The notes under the pieces are model-generated. The model searched no databases and was not told the origin of the DNA. It saw nothing but the letters and a program-made list of their open reading frames with translations. Positions 1-9,157 of a stretch of 64,000 nt of DNA are shown piece by piece. Position 1 is the first letter of the stretch; each line of letters begins with the position of its first letter. The stretch is taken from positions 62,001 through 126,000 of the forward strand of contig JBEKIL010000007.1 of assembly GCA_050011775.1 (NCBI GenBank). Direction: 5' to 3'. This DNA comes from CAVZMI01 sp050011775. GTDB taxonomy: Bacteria > Bacteroidota > Ignavibacteria > UBA10030 > CAVZMI01. The position numbers were made by a program, and so were the translations under genes.

Positions 1-299
1 GCGACGATTTCCTCTGTTGTCATTTCATAGGCCCGTTGATCGCCTTTCCTTGCCGCGAATTCACAGAACCTGCACGAGAGCACACAGACATTTGTATGCT
101 CGATTTTTTGATTTATGACAAAGTATATCGCGTCGCCGCTCTTTCTCTGTTGGACGGCATGTGCCATTGTGCCGAGTGAAATCAGGTCGTTGGTCGCATA
201 CAATGTCAGGCCGTCGGTCAGTGACAATCGCTCACCACGCTGTATTTTTTCCCAGATCGGGATAAGATTTTTATCGCGAAGCAATATTATTTTGTTCAA
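1..299 (-). CDS. mqnE: Aminofutalosine synthase MqnE, N-terminal part (runs off the window)
   Basis: Radical SAM enzyme that makes aminodeoxyfutalosine from the chorismate-derived enolpyruvylbenzoate in the futalosine route to menaquinone. About 99 residues are visible. A GLTLYATNDLISLG segment precedes the iron-sulfur motif C72-x3-C76-x2-C79 (CVLSCRFC), in the context INQKIEHTNVC typical of the MqnE/MqnC group. No ATG precedes it; a TTG at 299, just after the UbiD stop (302), is the best start, but the start is uncertain. It is the fourth gene of a minus-strand run UbiA-UbiX-UbiD-MqnE. MqnC is the alternative identity, since the two families look alike at the N-terminus. Confidence 0.75.
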   Translation of the reverse strand, partial: MNKIILLRDKNLIPIWEKIQRGERLSLTDGLTLYATNDLISLGTMAHAVQQRKSGDAIYFVINQKIEHTNVCVLSCRFCEFAARKGDQRAYEMTTEEIV

Positions 300-301
300 A
301 G

Positions 302-2083
302 TTATTTTGCTCCCAATATCCAATATTCATTCCATCGTCGATCAACACGCCGCATTATTTTCTCGCTCATTGTGAGAGGCTTGGGGTATCCGTCCTTCCA
401 CGTTGCATCAATACCAAGGATTCCTTCATGTACCGGATCAATTCCGACAAGTTTTGATGAAGTAAAAACGACATCGCGTGCTGCATCGAATCGTGTAAAA
501 ATTCCCCAGAGTATATCGACATCGGATTTGATATCCACATCTTCACTGACAGCAGCGATAATTGATAGTTCCCGGCAAAGAGGGTTCCGGACAAGTTTAT
601 CGACGATTTTATTCCCTTCGTGTTTTACCTTCACAACCGCCAGCGTATCCTGCTTGATCACGGTCTCGATGATTCGTCGGTCAAGCCCGCAAATCTTTTG
701 AGAAGTGATTCGCAGTTTCGGTTGTCTTCCAGGCACACGCTGCTTTGGCGTTGCATCTATGATCATTTTGCTGCCGAGATTCATTCTATAACTGGTAAAA
801 TCGAGTGTATCCAACGGAACCTTTGGAAGCATGAGAAAATCGGAGTGCGGGTTGAAGTTACGCCGAATTTCTCTCAGGACAGCATCGAAATCGCGGGGAT
901 TAATGTGTTCGCCGACTGTGATTGCGACTTTCGTCAGTGCTAGCTGCTGTGTTCCTAAAAGACCAAGTGCGGTTTTCATTGCTTCTTTCTGGTATCGCTG
1001 CTCAACGGAAATCACCAATAGATTATGAAAACCGGCTTCGTAATAAGCCCACAGATCGGTAACCTCGGGTTGAAGGAGTTTTGCAAGCGGACCAAGAATT
1101 TGCTGGGTGGCGTCGCCCAGGAATTTGTCTTCCATTGGCGGTTTGCCGACGACCGTTGCAGCATAGATCGGATTTTCCCGGTGAGTGACTGCCTTGACAT
1201 GAAAAACCGGAAATGGTGCTGCTGCGGAATAATGTCCGAAATGATCGCCAAAAGGTCCTTCATTCCTTCGTTCTTCCGGCTGTACAATTCCTTCGAGAAT
1301 AAATTCTGCTTCGGCAGGGACATCGATCGAAAGGGTCTTTGCCCGCGTCATACGCGTGCGCGAGTTGCGAAGGAAACCGGCAAACATCACCTCGTCGATC
1401 CCTTCAGGAAGAGCAGCGATTGTCGCAAGCACAAAAGCGGGATCGGTTCCGATCGCGATAGCGACTTCGAGCGGCCGTTCAAGCTTTTCGGCCTGGAAAT
1501 AGTGAAAACCGCCCCCCTTCTGGATCTGCCAGTGAATTCCTGTCGTTGATTTATCAAACACATGAAGCCTGTACATCCCGACATTCCGTTTACCGTTGCG
1601 CGGATCGCAGGTAAAAACCTGTGGAAGTGTTATAAAACGTCCGCCATCTCCGGGCCAGCACTTCAGGATCGGTAGTTGATTCAGATCGGGGTCTTCGACG
1701 ATATTTTGAGAAGGAGCCTTCTTTATTCGTTCGGGTCGTGCTTTGTAAAACCGTCCAACCATTTTCCTGGATTTCACGAGGGTGATCGGCTTTAACGGCA
1801 TTATCTTTTCGATGAACGTGATCAATTCCTCGCCAAGCTGTTGAGGATGTTTCCCGAGGGCAAGCTCTATGCGCCGGTCGCTCGAAAAGATATTGATTGC
1901 GAGTGGATAGGGAGAGCCTTTGACGCGTTCAAAGAAAAGAGCCGGTCTGCCTTCAAGCTGCGATCGCCTGGCAATTTCTGTGATTTCAAGAACCGGATCG
2001 ACTTCTACTCTAATCCGCTGCAGTTCACCGATAGATTCTAGATAGTGCAGAAAATGGGGCAGTGTGTGAAACGGAGGTTTCAT
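302..2083 (-). CDS. UbiD-family decarboxylase (probable MqnL of the futalosine pathway)
   Basis: UbiD-type prenylated-FMN-dependent decarboxylase of 593 residues, a normal family length. Family features include the central EGPFGDHFGHYS segment followed by VFHVKAVTHRENPIY. I place the start at ATG 2083, which overlaps the UbiX stop by four bases (ATGA) and has GGAGGAG about 13 bases upstream; a longer ATG start at 2104 would lie inside ubiX. It sits between a UbiX flavin prenyltransferase, which makes its cofactor, and MqnE. In the futalosine pathway homologues (MqnL) are thought to decarboxylate the prenylated naphthoate ring late in menaquinone synthesis; that assignment rests on context. 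Confidence 0.85.
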   Translation of the reverse strand: MKPPFHTLPHFLHYLESIGELQRIRVEVDPVLEITEIARRSQLEGRPALFFERVKGSPYPLAINIFSSDRRIELALGKHPQQLGEELITFIEKIMPLKPITLVKSRKMVGRFYKARPERIKKAPSQNIVEDPDLNQLPILKCWPGDGGRFITLPQVFTCDPRNGKRNVGMYRLHVFDKSTTGIHWQIQKGGGFHYFQAEKLERPLEVAIAIGTDPAFVLATIAALPEGIDEVMFAGFLRNSRTRMTRAKTLSIDVPAEAEFILEGIVQPEERRNEGPFGDHFGHYSAAAPFPVFHVKAVTHRENPIYAATVVGKPPMEDKFLGDATQQILGPLAKLLQPEVTDLWAYYEAGFHNLLVISVEQRYQKEAMKTALGLLGTQQLALTKVAITVGEHINPRDFDAVLREIRRNFNPHSDFLMLPKVPLDTLDFTSYRMNLGSKMIIDATPKQRVPGRQPKLRITSQKICGLDRRIIETVIKQDTLAVVKVKHEGNKIVDKLVRNPLCRELSIIAAVSEDVDIKSDVDILWGIFTRFDAARDVVFTSSKLVGIDPVHEGILGIDATWKDGYPKPLTMSEKIMRRVDRRWNEYWILGAK

Positions 2084-2631
2084 TCGAGCTCTTCGCTCCT
2101 CCAACCTTTAGCCGGTTTTGCACCGATTTGATGAAGTACCCTGTCGACAAATCCCTGGACGTATTCATCAACGGTTTTTGGTAGAAAGTACAGTGGCGGT
2201 GAGATCGGCATGATGATCGCACCGGCATGAGAGAGACGTGTAAGCTGTTCAAGGTTGATTGTTGATAGCGGTGTCTCGCGCACGCAGATAATCAGAGTAT
2301 ATCGTTCTTTCAGGGCGACCTGAGCAGCTCGTGTCAGGAGCGAATCCCCGATTCCCGATGCAATTTTCCCGATTGTCGATGTCGATGCAGGTATAATCAC
2401 CATAGCATCGATCTTGTTAGAGCCGGAAGCAATAGGAGCGCTCAGATCATCATTTACAAAGACTCGTTTGACATACTGAGCAAGATCCTTTTCAGTCAAA
2501 TTCATCTCATCTTTCATCACGGTTTTTCCCCATTTGCTCATTACGAGGTAAATATCCCCGGGACAGCGTTTGAGGAATTCAACTGCATAGACAGCCCCTG
2601 ATGAACCGGTAATCCCGACGACAATTTTCAT
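2080..2631 (-). CDS. ubiX: UbiX-family flavin prenyltransferase
   Basis: Makes prenylated FMN from reduced FMN and dimethylallyl phosphate, the cofactor used by UbiD decarboxylases. The protein is about 183 residues from ATG 2631. It shows the nucleotide-binding start MKIVVGITGSSGAVYA, the PASTSTIGKIASGIGDSLLTRA segment, LKERYTLI and the signature RETPLS. The chosen start overlaps the UbiA stop by four bases (ATGA) and has GGGAG about ten bases upstream; ATG 2640 is possible but too close to that site, and the longest reading from 2670 lies inside ubiA. Directly upstream of its UbiD partner, so translation is probably coupled. Confidence 0.9.
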   Translation of the reverse strand: MKIVVGITGSSGAVYAVEFLKRCPGDIYLVMSKWGKTVMKDEMNLTEKDLAQYVKRVFVNDDLSAPIASGSNKIDAMVIIPASTSTIGKIASGIGDSLLTRAAQVALKERYTLIICVRETPLSTINLEQLTRLSHAGAIIMPISPPLYFLPKTVDEYVQGFVDRVLHQIGAKPAKGWRSEELE

Positions 2632-3461
2632 GGAATCCATACTCCCAGAACAATCATCAGAAAGACACAAAATCCGGCAACGGCATTGATTTTAAAGAAC
2701 GCCATTTCGACATCGTTCGCCTTCTTTTGTTCAAGGTACAGAAGATATCCCGTCATAAGGAGCAGTGGGAGGGCAAAAAGCGAAGCTAGAGAATGAAAGA
2801 ATAATAACACAAGCAGTCCGAATGCAATTGCATGAAAATATGCTGAAAATCTTAGAGCGCGAATCTTCCCGAACCGCGCAGGGAAAGAATAAAGTGATTC
2901 TTTCCTATCAAATTCCTCGTCTAATGTTGAATAGATAATATCGAAACCGGCCACCCAGAAAAGCGTAAAGAGAGAAAGCAAGATAGGAGTAAGTATCTGG
3001 TCAAAAGACCCCTTCATGGCGAACCAACCTCCCAGTGGTCCCATGGCCAGTCCGAGGCCGACTCCAAAATGGGCCAACGGTGTATAGTATTTCATTGTCG
3101 GATAGATGATAAAGATTACCAGTGGAATAGGAGAGAGTGTAAAACAGAATGTGGAGATTAAATATGATGATCCAAAGTAGAGAATAAGACCGGCGAACAG
3201 AACCCACGAAGCTTCCCACAGAGTCATTCGGCCGCTGGGGAGATCGCGTAGTGAAGTTCGGGGATTCCGTGCATCGCTGTGGCGGTCAATAATTCTATTG
3301 ATCGCAAATGCCGCAGTACGCGCTCCTGTGGCTGCTGTAAGAACAAGGACAAGCGTTTGCCAAGGAGGAATATCGCGCGATGCAAGAAAAACTCCGCCGT
3401 AGATAAGTGGAAGCGAAAAAAGAGTATGTTCTATTTTGACAAAATTGAAGTATTTTTTCAA
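2628..3461 (-). CDS. UbiA-family polyprenyltransferase (probable MqnP)
   Basis: Integral-membrane prenyltransferase that attaches the polyprenyl tail to an aromatic acid. Both Asp-rich motifs are visible: NRIIDRHSDARNPRT (NxxxDxxxD) near residue 75 and YSTLDEEFDRKESLYS later, with about eight hydrophobic segments. No ATG is well placed. TTG 3461 gives MKKYFNFVKIEHTLFSLP, about 277 residues, with GGGG upstream, and fits family length; an ATG at 3542 would add 27 unlike residues. First gene of the UbiA-UbiX-UbiD-MqnE run, so I infer the MqnP role in menaquinone synthesis rather than ubiquinone. Confidence 0.85.
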   Translation of the reverse strand: MKKYFNFVKIEHTLFSLPLIYGGVFLASRDIPPWQTLVLVLTAATGARTAAFAINRIIDRHSDARNPRTSLRDLPSGRMTLWEASWVLFAGLILYFGSSYLISTFCFTLSPIPLVIFIIYPTMKYYTPLAHFGVGLGLAMGPLGGWFAMKGSFDQILTPILLSLFTLFWVAGFDIIYSTLDEEFDRKESLYSFPARFGKIRALRFSAYFHAIAFGLLVLLFFHSLASLFALPLLLMTGYLLYLEQKKANDVEMAFFKINAVAGFCVFLMIVLGVWIP

Positions 3462-3668
3462 TGAACCCCAGCCGTTTAATGAATGCGTTATAGGATTACA
3501 CAATGTGATTTTTAATATACCTGAAAATGGTCTTCGATGCAAGAAACCTTATGCTGCTTGCTGTCGTCGGATTACAAATGGGATTTCCTTGATTTTCATT
3601 CAGTTTTTTATTACTATAAATGCCTTAATAAAATATACTTACATTGTAATAAGTACTGGAGAAAATCT

Positions 3669-5702
3669 ATGATGCGATTTTGGAATGTTCTTCCCTTCGT
3701 TCTTTTCGTGTTTCTTCTCTGTGATTCAACTTTCGCACAGAAGGTTGCTTCCGGGAAGCAGAAAACAGATTCTGACCCCATCCTGGCTACAATTGGGAAA
3801 GATAAAATCACTGTTTCGGAATTTGAACGTTTGTACGCAAAAAGTGCGAATATGCCGGCAAAGAAAAATATTGACAGCACTTCGGTGAACGACCGCCGTC
3901 AATTTCTCGACATGTTCGTCAATTATAGAGTAAAGCTTGCGGAAGCGTACCGCCAGCATCTTGATACCAATCGGGAGATCCTCGATGAGCTGGGTCAATA
4001 CAGAAAGAATATTGCAGCTTCGTATTATATCGATAAGCATTTAATTGAACCGGGTGCAAAATTACTCTATGACCGGAAAAAAATTGAGATTCATGCTGCC
4101 CATATTTATTTCGCAAAAAAGAAGAACCAGACGCCTGAAGATACACTGAAATTATATCAAAAAGCACTCAATGTGCTTGCAAAGGCGCATGCAGGTGTTT
4201 CTTTCGATTCTCTCGCGAGGGAATATTCTGAGGATATATCTACGAAGTTAAATGGCGGTGACTTGGGTATATTCTCGTCAGGTTTTATGCTTCCTCAGGT
4301 CGAGGATGAATGTTACGCGTTGAATGGCGGGGAAATCTCAAAAAATGTAATCTGTTCGGAGTATGGCTATCACATCATTAAAGTATTCGGACGGAGTCCT
4401 GCAGCAAATGAACGTTGTGTGAGCCATATTTATGTCGATCTTTCCCGAGAAGATACACCGGCGGATACATTGAAAAAGTACCAGCGGCTTATGGCATTAC
4501 GCGATAGCATTTTGAGAGGAGCAGACTTTGGGTCTCTGGCCCGACAGGTTTCTGAAGATGCAGCCTCGGCTGTTAAGAACGGAGATATAGGTTTTATACC
4601 TCGTCGACGGACAATCTCAAACTTTGATCAATTCATCTATAATTCGAAAGTCGGCGATATATCACAAGTAGTCCGATCTCGGTCAGGATATCATATTTTG
4701 AAGATTACAGGAGAGCGTCCTCTTGGATCCTATGACGAGCTGAAAGAAAGTATCCGGGATACATATAAGAAAACACGCTATACCGACGACCTCCGTCAAA
4801 TGATGAGTCGGTTGGAGAAGGAGTTGAATGCTGAAATTGACGATAAAACAATAACGATATTTCTCCAGAAGCTCGATACTTCAAAAACTACAAGCTCTGT
4901 AAATTGGGATAGTCTTCTCACAAGCACAGATCGTTCGCTTATTCTATACAGATTTGCTGATAAGAAAATTGAGCTTGATACGCTTATATCATATTTAAAA
5001 TCAGGTACAGAGATCAAGAATGTTCCTTTGAAGACGTTGCGGATAAAAGATATAGCGGCGAGAGTCCTTGAGAACTATGTTCTCGGTTACATGGCACGAA
5101 ATCTGGAAGATGAATCACCCGAATTTACGGGCATCATGAAAGAATATCGTGAGGGGTTGATGATCTATAAACTCGATCAGGATAATGTATGGTCGAAAGT
5201 CGTCATCAAGGATTCAGATCTTCATACATACTATAAAAAACACCGGTCTGAATACCGGTTTGGGGATCGAGTAGATTTCAGTGAGATTGCCGTGTCAAAC
5301 GATTCTCTTGCGAAGGTTCTGATCGATTCTATCAAATCAGGTGTGGAATTCGATTCGATTGTTGTCCGCCATTCAATCCGTGTTGGGATGAGAAAGAAGC
5401 TGGGACGATATGGGATGACCGATACGACGGGGAATCGACTCGCTCAGGAAGCATATGCGATGGAAGTGGGTACCGTGAGCCAAAAGCCGTTTAATAATGG
5501 CTCATTTTTTTCCATTATCAAGGTTCATGCAAAAGATCCTGCGCGGGAAAAAACTTTTGAAGAAGCTTCTTCTGAAGTAACTACACCATATCAGGATATT
5601 ATTACACAAAAGATCAATGCGGCTTGGATAAAAGAGTTGAAGAAAAAAACACCGGTGAAAATTTATGAGAAAGTGTTTGCAGAAAAGTATTCGAAAAAGT
5701 AA
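3669..5702 (+). CDS. Periplasmic peptidyl-prolyl isomerase with two parvulin (PpiC) domains
   Basis: Secreted folding chaperone/isomerase of 677 residues. A signal peptide ends near residue 24 (LCDSTFAQK). A SurA-like N-terminal helical region is followed by two parvulin domains at about 139-240 and 252-352, each with the usual endings (NGGDLGIF...GYHIIKVFG; KNGDIGFI...GYHILKITG). The C-terminal half resembles a further degenerate isomerase-like region. The start is the first of two ATGs at 3669, with GGAG seven bases upstream; the longer reading from 3537 has no signal peptide. First of three tandem SurA/PpiC-type genes, pointing to outer-membrane protein biogenesis. Confidence 0.85.
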   Translation: MMRFWNVLPFVLFVFLLCDSTFAQKVASGKQKTDSDPILATIGKDKITVSEFERLYAKSANMPAKKNIDSTSVNDRRQFLDMFVNYRVKLAEAYRQHLDTNREILDELGQYRKNIAASYYIDKHLIEPGAKLLYDRKKIEIHAAHIYFAKKKNQTPEDTLKLYQKALNVLAKAHAGVSFDSLAREYSEDISTKLNGGDLGIFSSGFMLPQVEDECYALNGGEISKNVICSEYGYHIIKVFGRSPAANERCVSHIYVDLSREDTPADTLKKYQRLMALRDSILRGADFGSLARQVSEDAASAVKNGDIGFIPRRRTISNFDQFIYNSKVGDISQVVRSRSGYHILKITGERPLGSYDELKESIRDTYKKTRYTDDLRQMMSRLEKELNAEIDDKTITIFLQKLDTSKTTSSVNWDSLLTSTDRSLILYRFADKKIELDTLISYLKSGTEIKNVPLKTLRIKDIAARVLENYVLGYMARNLEDESPEFTGIMKEYREGLMIYKLDQDNVWSKVVIKDSDLHTYYKKHRSEYRFGDRVDFSEIAVSNDSLAKVLIDSIKSGVEFDSIVVRHSIRVGMRKKLGRYGMTDTTGNRLAQEAYAMEVGTVSQKPFNNGSFFSIIKVHAKDPAREKTFEEASSEVTTPYQDIITQKINAAWIKELKKKTPVKIYEKVFAEKYSKK

Positions 5703-5711
5703 GGAACGATC

Positions 5712-6578
5712 ATGAAAAATCCTTCATTTGGTATATATGGAATTCTTCTTGGTGCCGTACTCTATGTCTGGGGATGCGGCGGTGATAGGACTGAAGGACA
5801 GTATATTGCGAAGGTCAATAACAGTGTTCTTACGTACGAAATGCTTCGCCAGCGTCTTGATACCAGCGCGGCAATTGAACCGCAGGTCCGAGAACTAACA
5901 CAAAACTGGGTAAACAACGAGTTGTTATATCAAGAAGCAATAAATCGGGGGTACGAAGATGTCCCCGCTGTCACCCAACCGCTTCAGGAAATTAAACGGC
6001 AGCTCGCTGTTAATGTTTTTCTTCAGAAGGAAGTGTATGAAAAGGTGGCTCTCAGCGTTTCACCGGGAGAGGAACAACAATATTACAACACACATAAACA
6101 GGAATTTCTCCTCGGTGAGGATAAAATAAAGCTCAGTTATCTGGTGTTCGGCAATCGTGATGCGGCGACGGGCTTTCGGGCAGAAGTGGTGAGAGGAACT
6201 CCCTGGAATGAAGCTCTTGCTCGCCTTACCCGGAATAAAGAATCTAAAGTCGTTCTCGAATCGGCAGAATCGCAATTCTTTACACAATCGACACTCGCGC
6301 CCGTTGAGTTGTGGAAAATACTCCAGACTCTGAACCTATATGAAGTCTCATTTCCCGTCAAAACACCTGTAGGATTTTATATCCTCTACCTTCAAGGGAA
6401 GCAGACAAAGGGTGAAATTGCTGTTCTCGAATCCGTACAAAACGAAATTCGGCAGCGAATTATCATGGAAAAACGCCAACGGGGAGTCGATTCGTTGTTG
6501 ACTGATCTGAGAAAAAAGAATGCGGTAAGAATGAATTTATCCACTATCCCACCAACCGGAGAACCGGTACAACAATGA
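5712..6578 (+). CDS. SurA/PpiC-like peptidyl-prolyl isomerase lipoprotein
   Basis: 288-residue probable lipoprotein: a hydrophobic leader ends in YVWGC with Cys22 as lipidation site (Trp at -2 is unusual in a lipobox). The mature part starts IAKVNNSVLTYEMLRQRL, like the SurA N-terminal chaperone module, and has a helical core with NNELLYQEAINRGYED. The C-terminal region looks like a degenerate parvulin fold without clear catalytic residues, so it may be a chaperone rather than an isomerase. It starts nine bases after the PpiC stop and overlaps surA by four bases (ATGA), so the three are almost surely co-translated. Confidence 0.7.
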   Translation: MKNPSFGIYGILLGAVLYVWGCGGDRTEGQYIAKVNNSVLTYEMLRQRLDTSAAIEPQVRELTQNWVNNELLYQEAINRGYEDVPAVTQPLQEIKRQLAVNVFLQKEVYEKVALSVSPGEEQQYYNTHKQEFLLGEDKIKLSYLVFGNRDAATGFRAEVVRGTPWNEALARLTRNKESKVVLESAESQFFTQSTLAPVELWKILQTLNLYEVSFPVKTPVGFYILYLQGKQTKGEIAVLESVQNEIRQRIIMEKRQRGVDSLLTDLRKKNAVRMNLSTIPPTGEPVQQ

Positions 6579-7852
6579 AAATAATGAGACGCTATTTTCT
6601 TTTATGTATGCTCGTTGTTTTTAGCTTGGGTGTGTATGCACAACAAATCCTTGACCGAATAGTTGCCGTCGTTGATCGGGAAATTATCACGGAATCGGAA
6701 TTGAATTTTCGGGTCATGCAATACGCCCTCCAAAATAAACTTGATCCAACGGATCAAGCACTTAAGCACCAAATCCTCGATCAATTGATAGCCGACAAGC
6801 TCGTTCTTGCGCAGGCAGTCGAAGATAGCATCGTTGTCACAGACGAAGAAGTGACACGTCAGCTGGATGATAATATCAACCGACTTATCGCAAACTATGG
6901 GACGGAACAACGGGTTGAAGAACTCTACGGTATGCCGGTAAACCGGATTAAAAGAGAAATACGCGATGATATTAAAAAACAAATGCTCTCGCAGCGGCTC
7001 CAGCAAAAGAAATTTGGTGAAATCACTGTGTCACCACATGAAATCGAAGAATTTGTGCAGGTCTTGAAAGATAGCCTTCCGATGGTCCCTCAACAAGTCG
7101 TGCTCAGTCAGATCTTCATCTCATCGAAACCGAGCGACACAACCAGGATGCATGCGCGGGCGAAAGCGCAATTATTGCTTGATAGTCTTAAAAAAGGGGC
7201 CGACTTTCAGGACATGGCAAAACTCTATTCACAAGATGGCTCGGCACGTTATGGTGGCGATCTTGGGTGGGCTAAACGCGGAAGCTTTGTAAAAGAATTC
7301 GAAGAAGCTGCATTTGGATTGCATGATGGCCAGATTTCGAATCTTGTCGAAACTCAATTCGGATTTCATATTATCCAGCTCGTTGAACGGAAAGGCGAGG
7401 CGGTTCATACACGCCATATTCTCATTAAGGTTGAGCGAACAGCAGCCGATGACGATTCGATCAAGGCAAAACTTATCGGGATACGATCCAAAATTCTCGC
7501 AGGCGAGAAATTCGCCGATTGCGCACGGCAATTTTCTGAGGACGAAGATTCCAAATCATTCGGTGGCGATATTGGTGAGGTATTACTCGACCAGCTTACA
7601 GCAGACTTTCGTCAAGCCATCAGTACCCTCGGGCCGGGTGAAATAAGTCAGCCAATCCCCCTCACACTTACATCGGCTACCAAAGGGTATGCCATCATTC
7701 TGGTACGTGAAACTATACCGGAACATCGAATGAATATCCAGAGCGATTATAAGCGGCTCGAACACCAGGCTCTTCTCTACAAACAATCGAAACTCTTCGA
7801 GCGTTGGATTGAAGAATTGAAAAAGAGTATTTCTTGGGAAAACCGGCTGTAG
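6575..7852 (+). CDS. surA: SurA-type periplasmic chaperone / peptidyl-prolyl isomerase
   Basis: 425-residue periplasmic chaperone for outer-membrane proteins. A signal peptide ends near residue 23 (GVYAQ), then the SurA N-terminal domain begins ILDRIVAVVDREIITESEL. Two parvulin domains follow, from about VVLSQIFISS to GFHIIQLVERKG and from HTRHILIKVE to GYAIILVRE, as in enterobacterial SurA. It overlaps the preceding lipoprotein gene by four bases and is followed at once by two M16 peptidases, so folding and proteolysis of envelope proteins appear grouped. Confidence 0.88.
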   Translation: MKIMRRYFLLCMLVVFSLGVYAQQILDRIVAVVDREIITESELNFRVMQYALQNKLDPTDQALKHQILDQLIADKLVLAQAVEDSIVVTDEEVTRQLDDNINRLIANYGTEQRVEELYGMPVNRIKREIRDDIKKQMLSQRLQQKKFGEITVSPHEIEEFVQVLKDSLPMVPQQVVLSQIFISSKPSDTTRMHARAKAQLLLDSLKKGADFQDMAKLYSQDGSARYGGDLGWAKRGSFVKEFEEAAFGLHDGQISNLVETQFGFHIIQLVERKGEAVHTRHILIKVERTAADDDSIKAKLIGIRSKILAGEKFADCARQFSEDEDSKSFGGDIGEVLLDQLTADFRQAISTLGPGEISQPIPLTLTSATKGYAIILVRETIPEHRMNIQSDYKRLEHQALLYKQSKLFERWIEELKKSISWENRL

Positions 7853-7860
7853 CGTCGATT

Positions 7861-9147
7861 ATGGAACAATTCTTTCCAATGACACTTGCCCCGCAACAGC
7901 GTGAGCTAAGGTTCACCGATTATACACTTGAAAATGGTCTCCATATTATTTTGCATGAAGATCACAACGTTCCGGTTGTTGCAGTCGATGTCTGTTATCA
8001 TGTTGGATCAAAAAATGAAGATTCTGAGCGGACGGGATTTGCACACCTCTTTGAACATCTCATGTTCGATGGCTCTACCAATGTGAAGAGAGGCCAGTTT
8101 GATGAGTACATCACGAAAGCGGGAGGATGGAGCAATGCCTATACGTCATGGGATAAGACGAATTATTATGAAGTCCTGCCATCACACCAGCTCGAATTGG
8201 CATTATGGCTGGAGTCAGACCGCATGACAGAGCTGGCGATCACAGAAATAAGTCTTGCAACACAACGAAATGTTGTAAAAGAAGAACGACGATGGCGGGT
8301 GGAGAACCAGCCGTATGGTACGGCAGAAGAACAGGTATTTGCCCGCGCCTACACGATTCATCCCTATCGCTGGCCGATCATCGGTTCGATGGAGCACCTT
8401 GATCGTGCCTCATTGGAAGACGTGAAAAATTTTTTCAAGAACCACTATGCACCAAATAACGCGACGCTTGTGATCACGGGCGATTTCGACCTGGAAGAGA
8501 CGACAGCAATGGTTAATCGATATTTTGCTGGAATTCCTTCAAGTTCCAACGCTGTACCACGTTTGTCAATTGTGGAACCAACGCAGTCCTCGGAGGAGCG
8601 AGGTATTGTGGTTGACAATGTACAATTTCCTGCAGTGTATATGGCCTTCCATGTTCCGGCGGAGGGTCATCCCGACTATTATGCTATGGCGCTACTTTCC
8701 GATATTCTAACAAACGGGGAAAGCTCCCGTTTGTATCAGAAACTTGTTTATGAAAAGAAAATTGCCCAGGATGTGACAAGTCATGTATACAACCTCGAGC
8801 ATCCGGGATTATTCTGGATATCGGCGACGGCCATGAGCTCAACCACTGCGGAATCCCTTGAAAATGAAGTCCTTTCCGAACTCGATCGTATCGTTAGGCA
8901 ACCGGTGGATGAACGCGAGCTTCAAAAAGTAAAAAATCAGGTCAGGGCCACAATAACATTTGGAAAACAACGCGCTGATCAGAAAGCCGATCTCCTGGCA
9001 CACTATGCAATTATCCGTGGTTCCACTGCACTGATAAATACAGAAATCAATCGTTTTATGATGATAACGATTGACAATCTACAACGGGTTGCTCAAAAAT
9101 ATTTATCGATGAATAATCGAACAGTAATATATTATCTCCCGAAATAA
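7861..9147 (+). CDS. M16 family zinc metallopeptidase, catalytic subunit
   Basis: Pitrilysin/processing-peptidase family protein of about 428 residues. The inverted zinc motif HLFEH is at residues 62-66, with the third ligand Glu in VVKEERRW near 141, the usual ~76-residue spacing. An M16C domain follows (VYMAFHVPAEGHPDYYAMALLS). I use ATG 7861 just after surA; a TTG at 7834 overlapping surA is possible. No signal peptide is seen at either start, so the location is unclear. The next gene encodes the catalytically dead partner, a known two-gene arrangement in M16B enzymes. Confidence 0.88.
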   Translation: MEQFFPMTLAPQQRELRFTDYTLENGLHIILHEDHNVPVVAVDVCYHVGSKNEDSERTGFAHLFEHLMFDGSTNVKRGQFDEYITKAGGWSNAYTSWDKTNYYEVLPSHQLELALWLESDRMTELAITEISLATQRNVVKEERRWRVENQPYGTAEEQVFARAYTIHPYRWPIIGSMEHLDRASLEDVKNFFKNHYAPNNATLVITGDFDLEETTAMVNRYFAGIPSSSNAVPRLSIVEPTQSSEERGIVVDNVQFPAVYMAFHVPAEGHPDYYAMALLSDILTNGESSRLYQKLVYEKKIAQDVTSHVYNLEHPGLFWISATAMSSTTAESLENEVLSELDRIVRQPVDERELQKVKNQVRATITFGKQRADQKADLLAHYAIIRGSTALINTEINRFMMITIDNLQRVAQKYLSMNNRTVIYYLPK

Positions 9148-9157
9148 TGAGCTCTAT

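Noticed and set aside
115..375. 86-codon plus-strand frame at the left edge
   Set aside because: Lies opposite mqnE, which has a clear radical SAM motif.
3436..3672. Plus-strand frame overlapping the UbiA start region
   Set aside because: No ribosome site or domain; the spacer here most likely holds divergent promoters.
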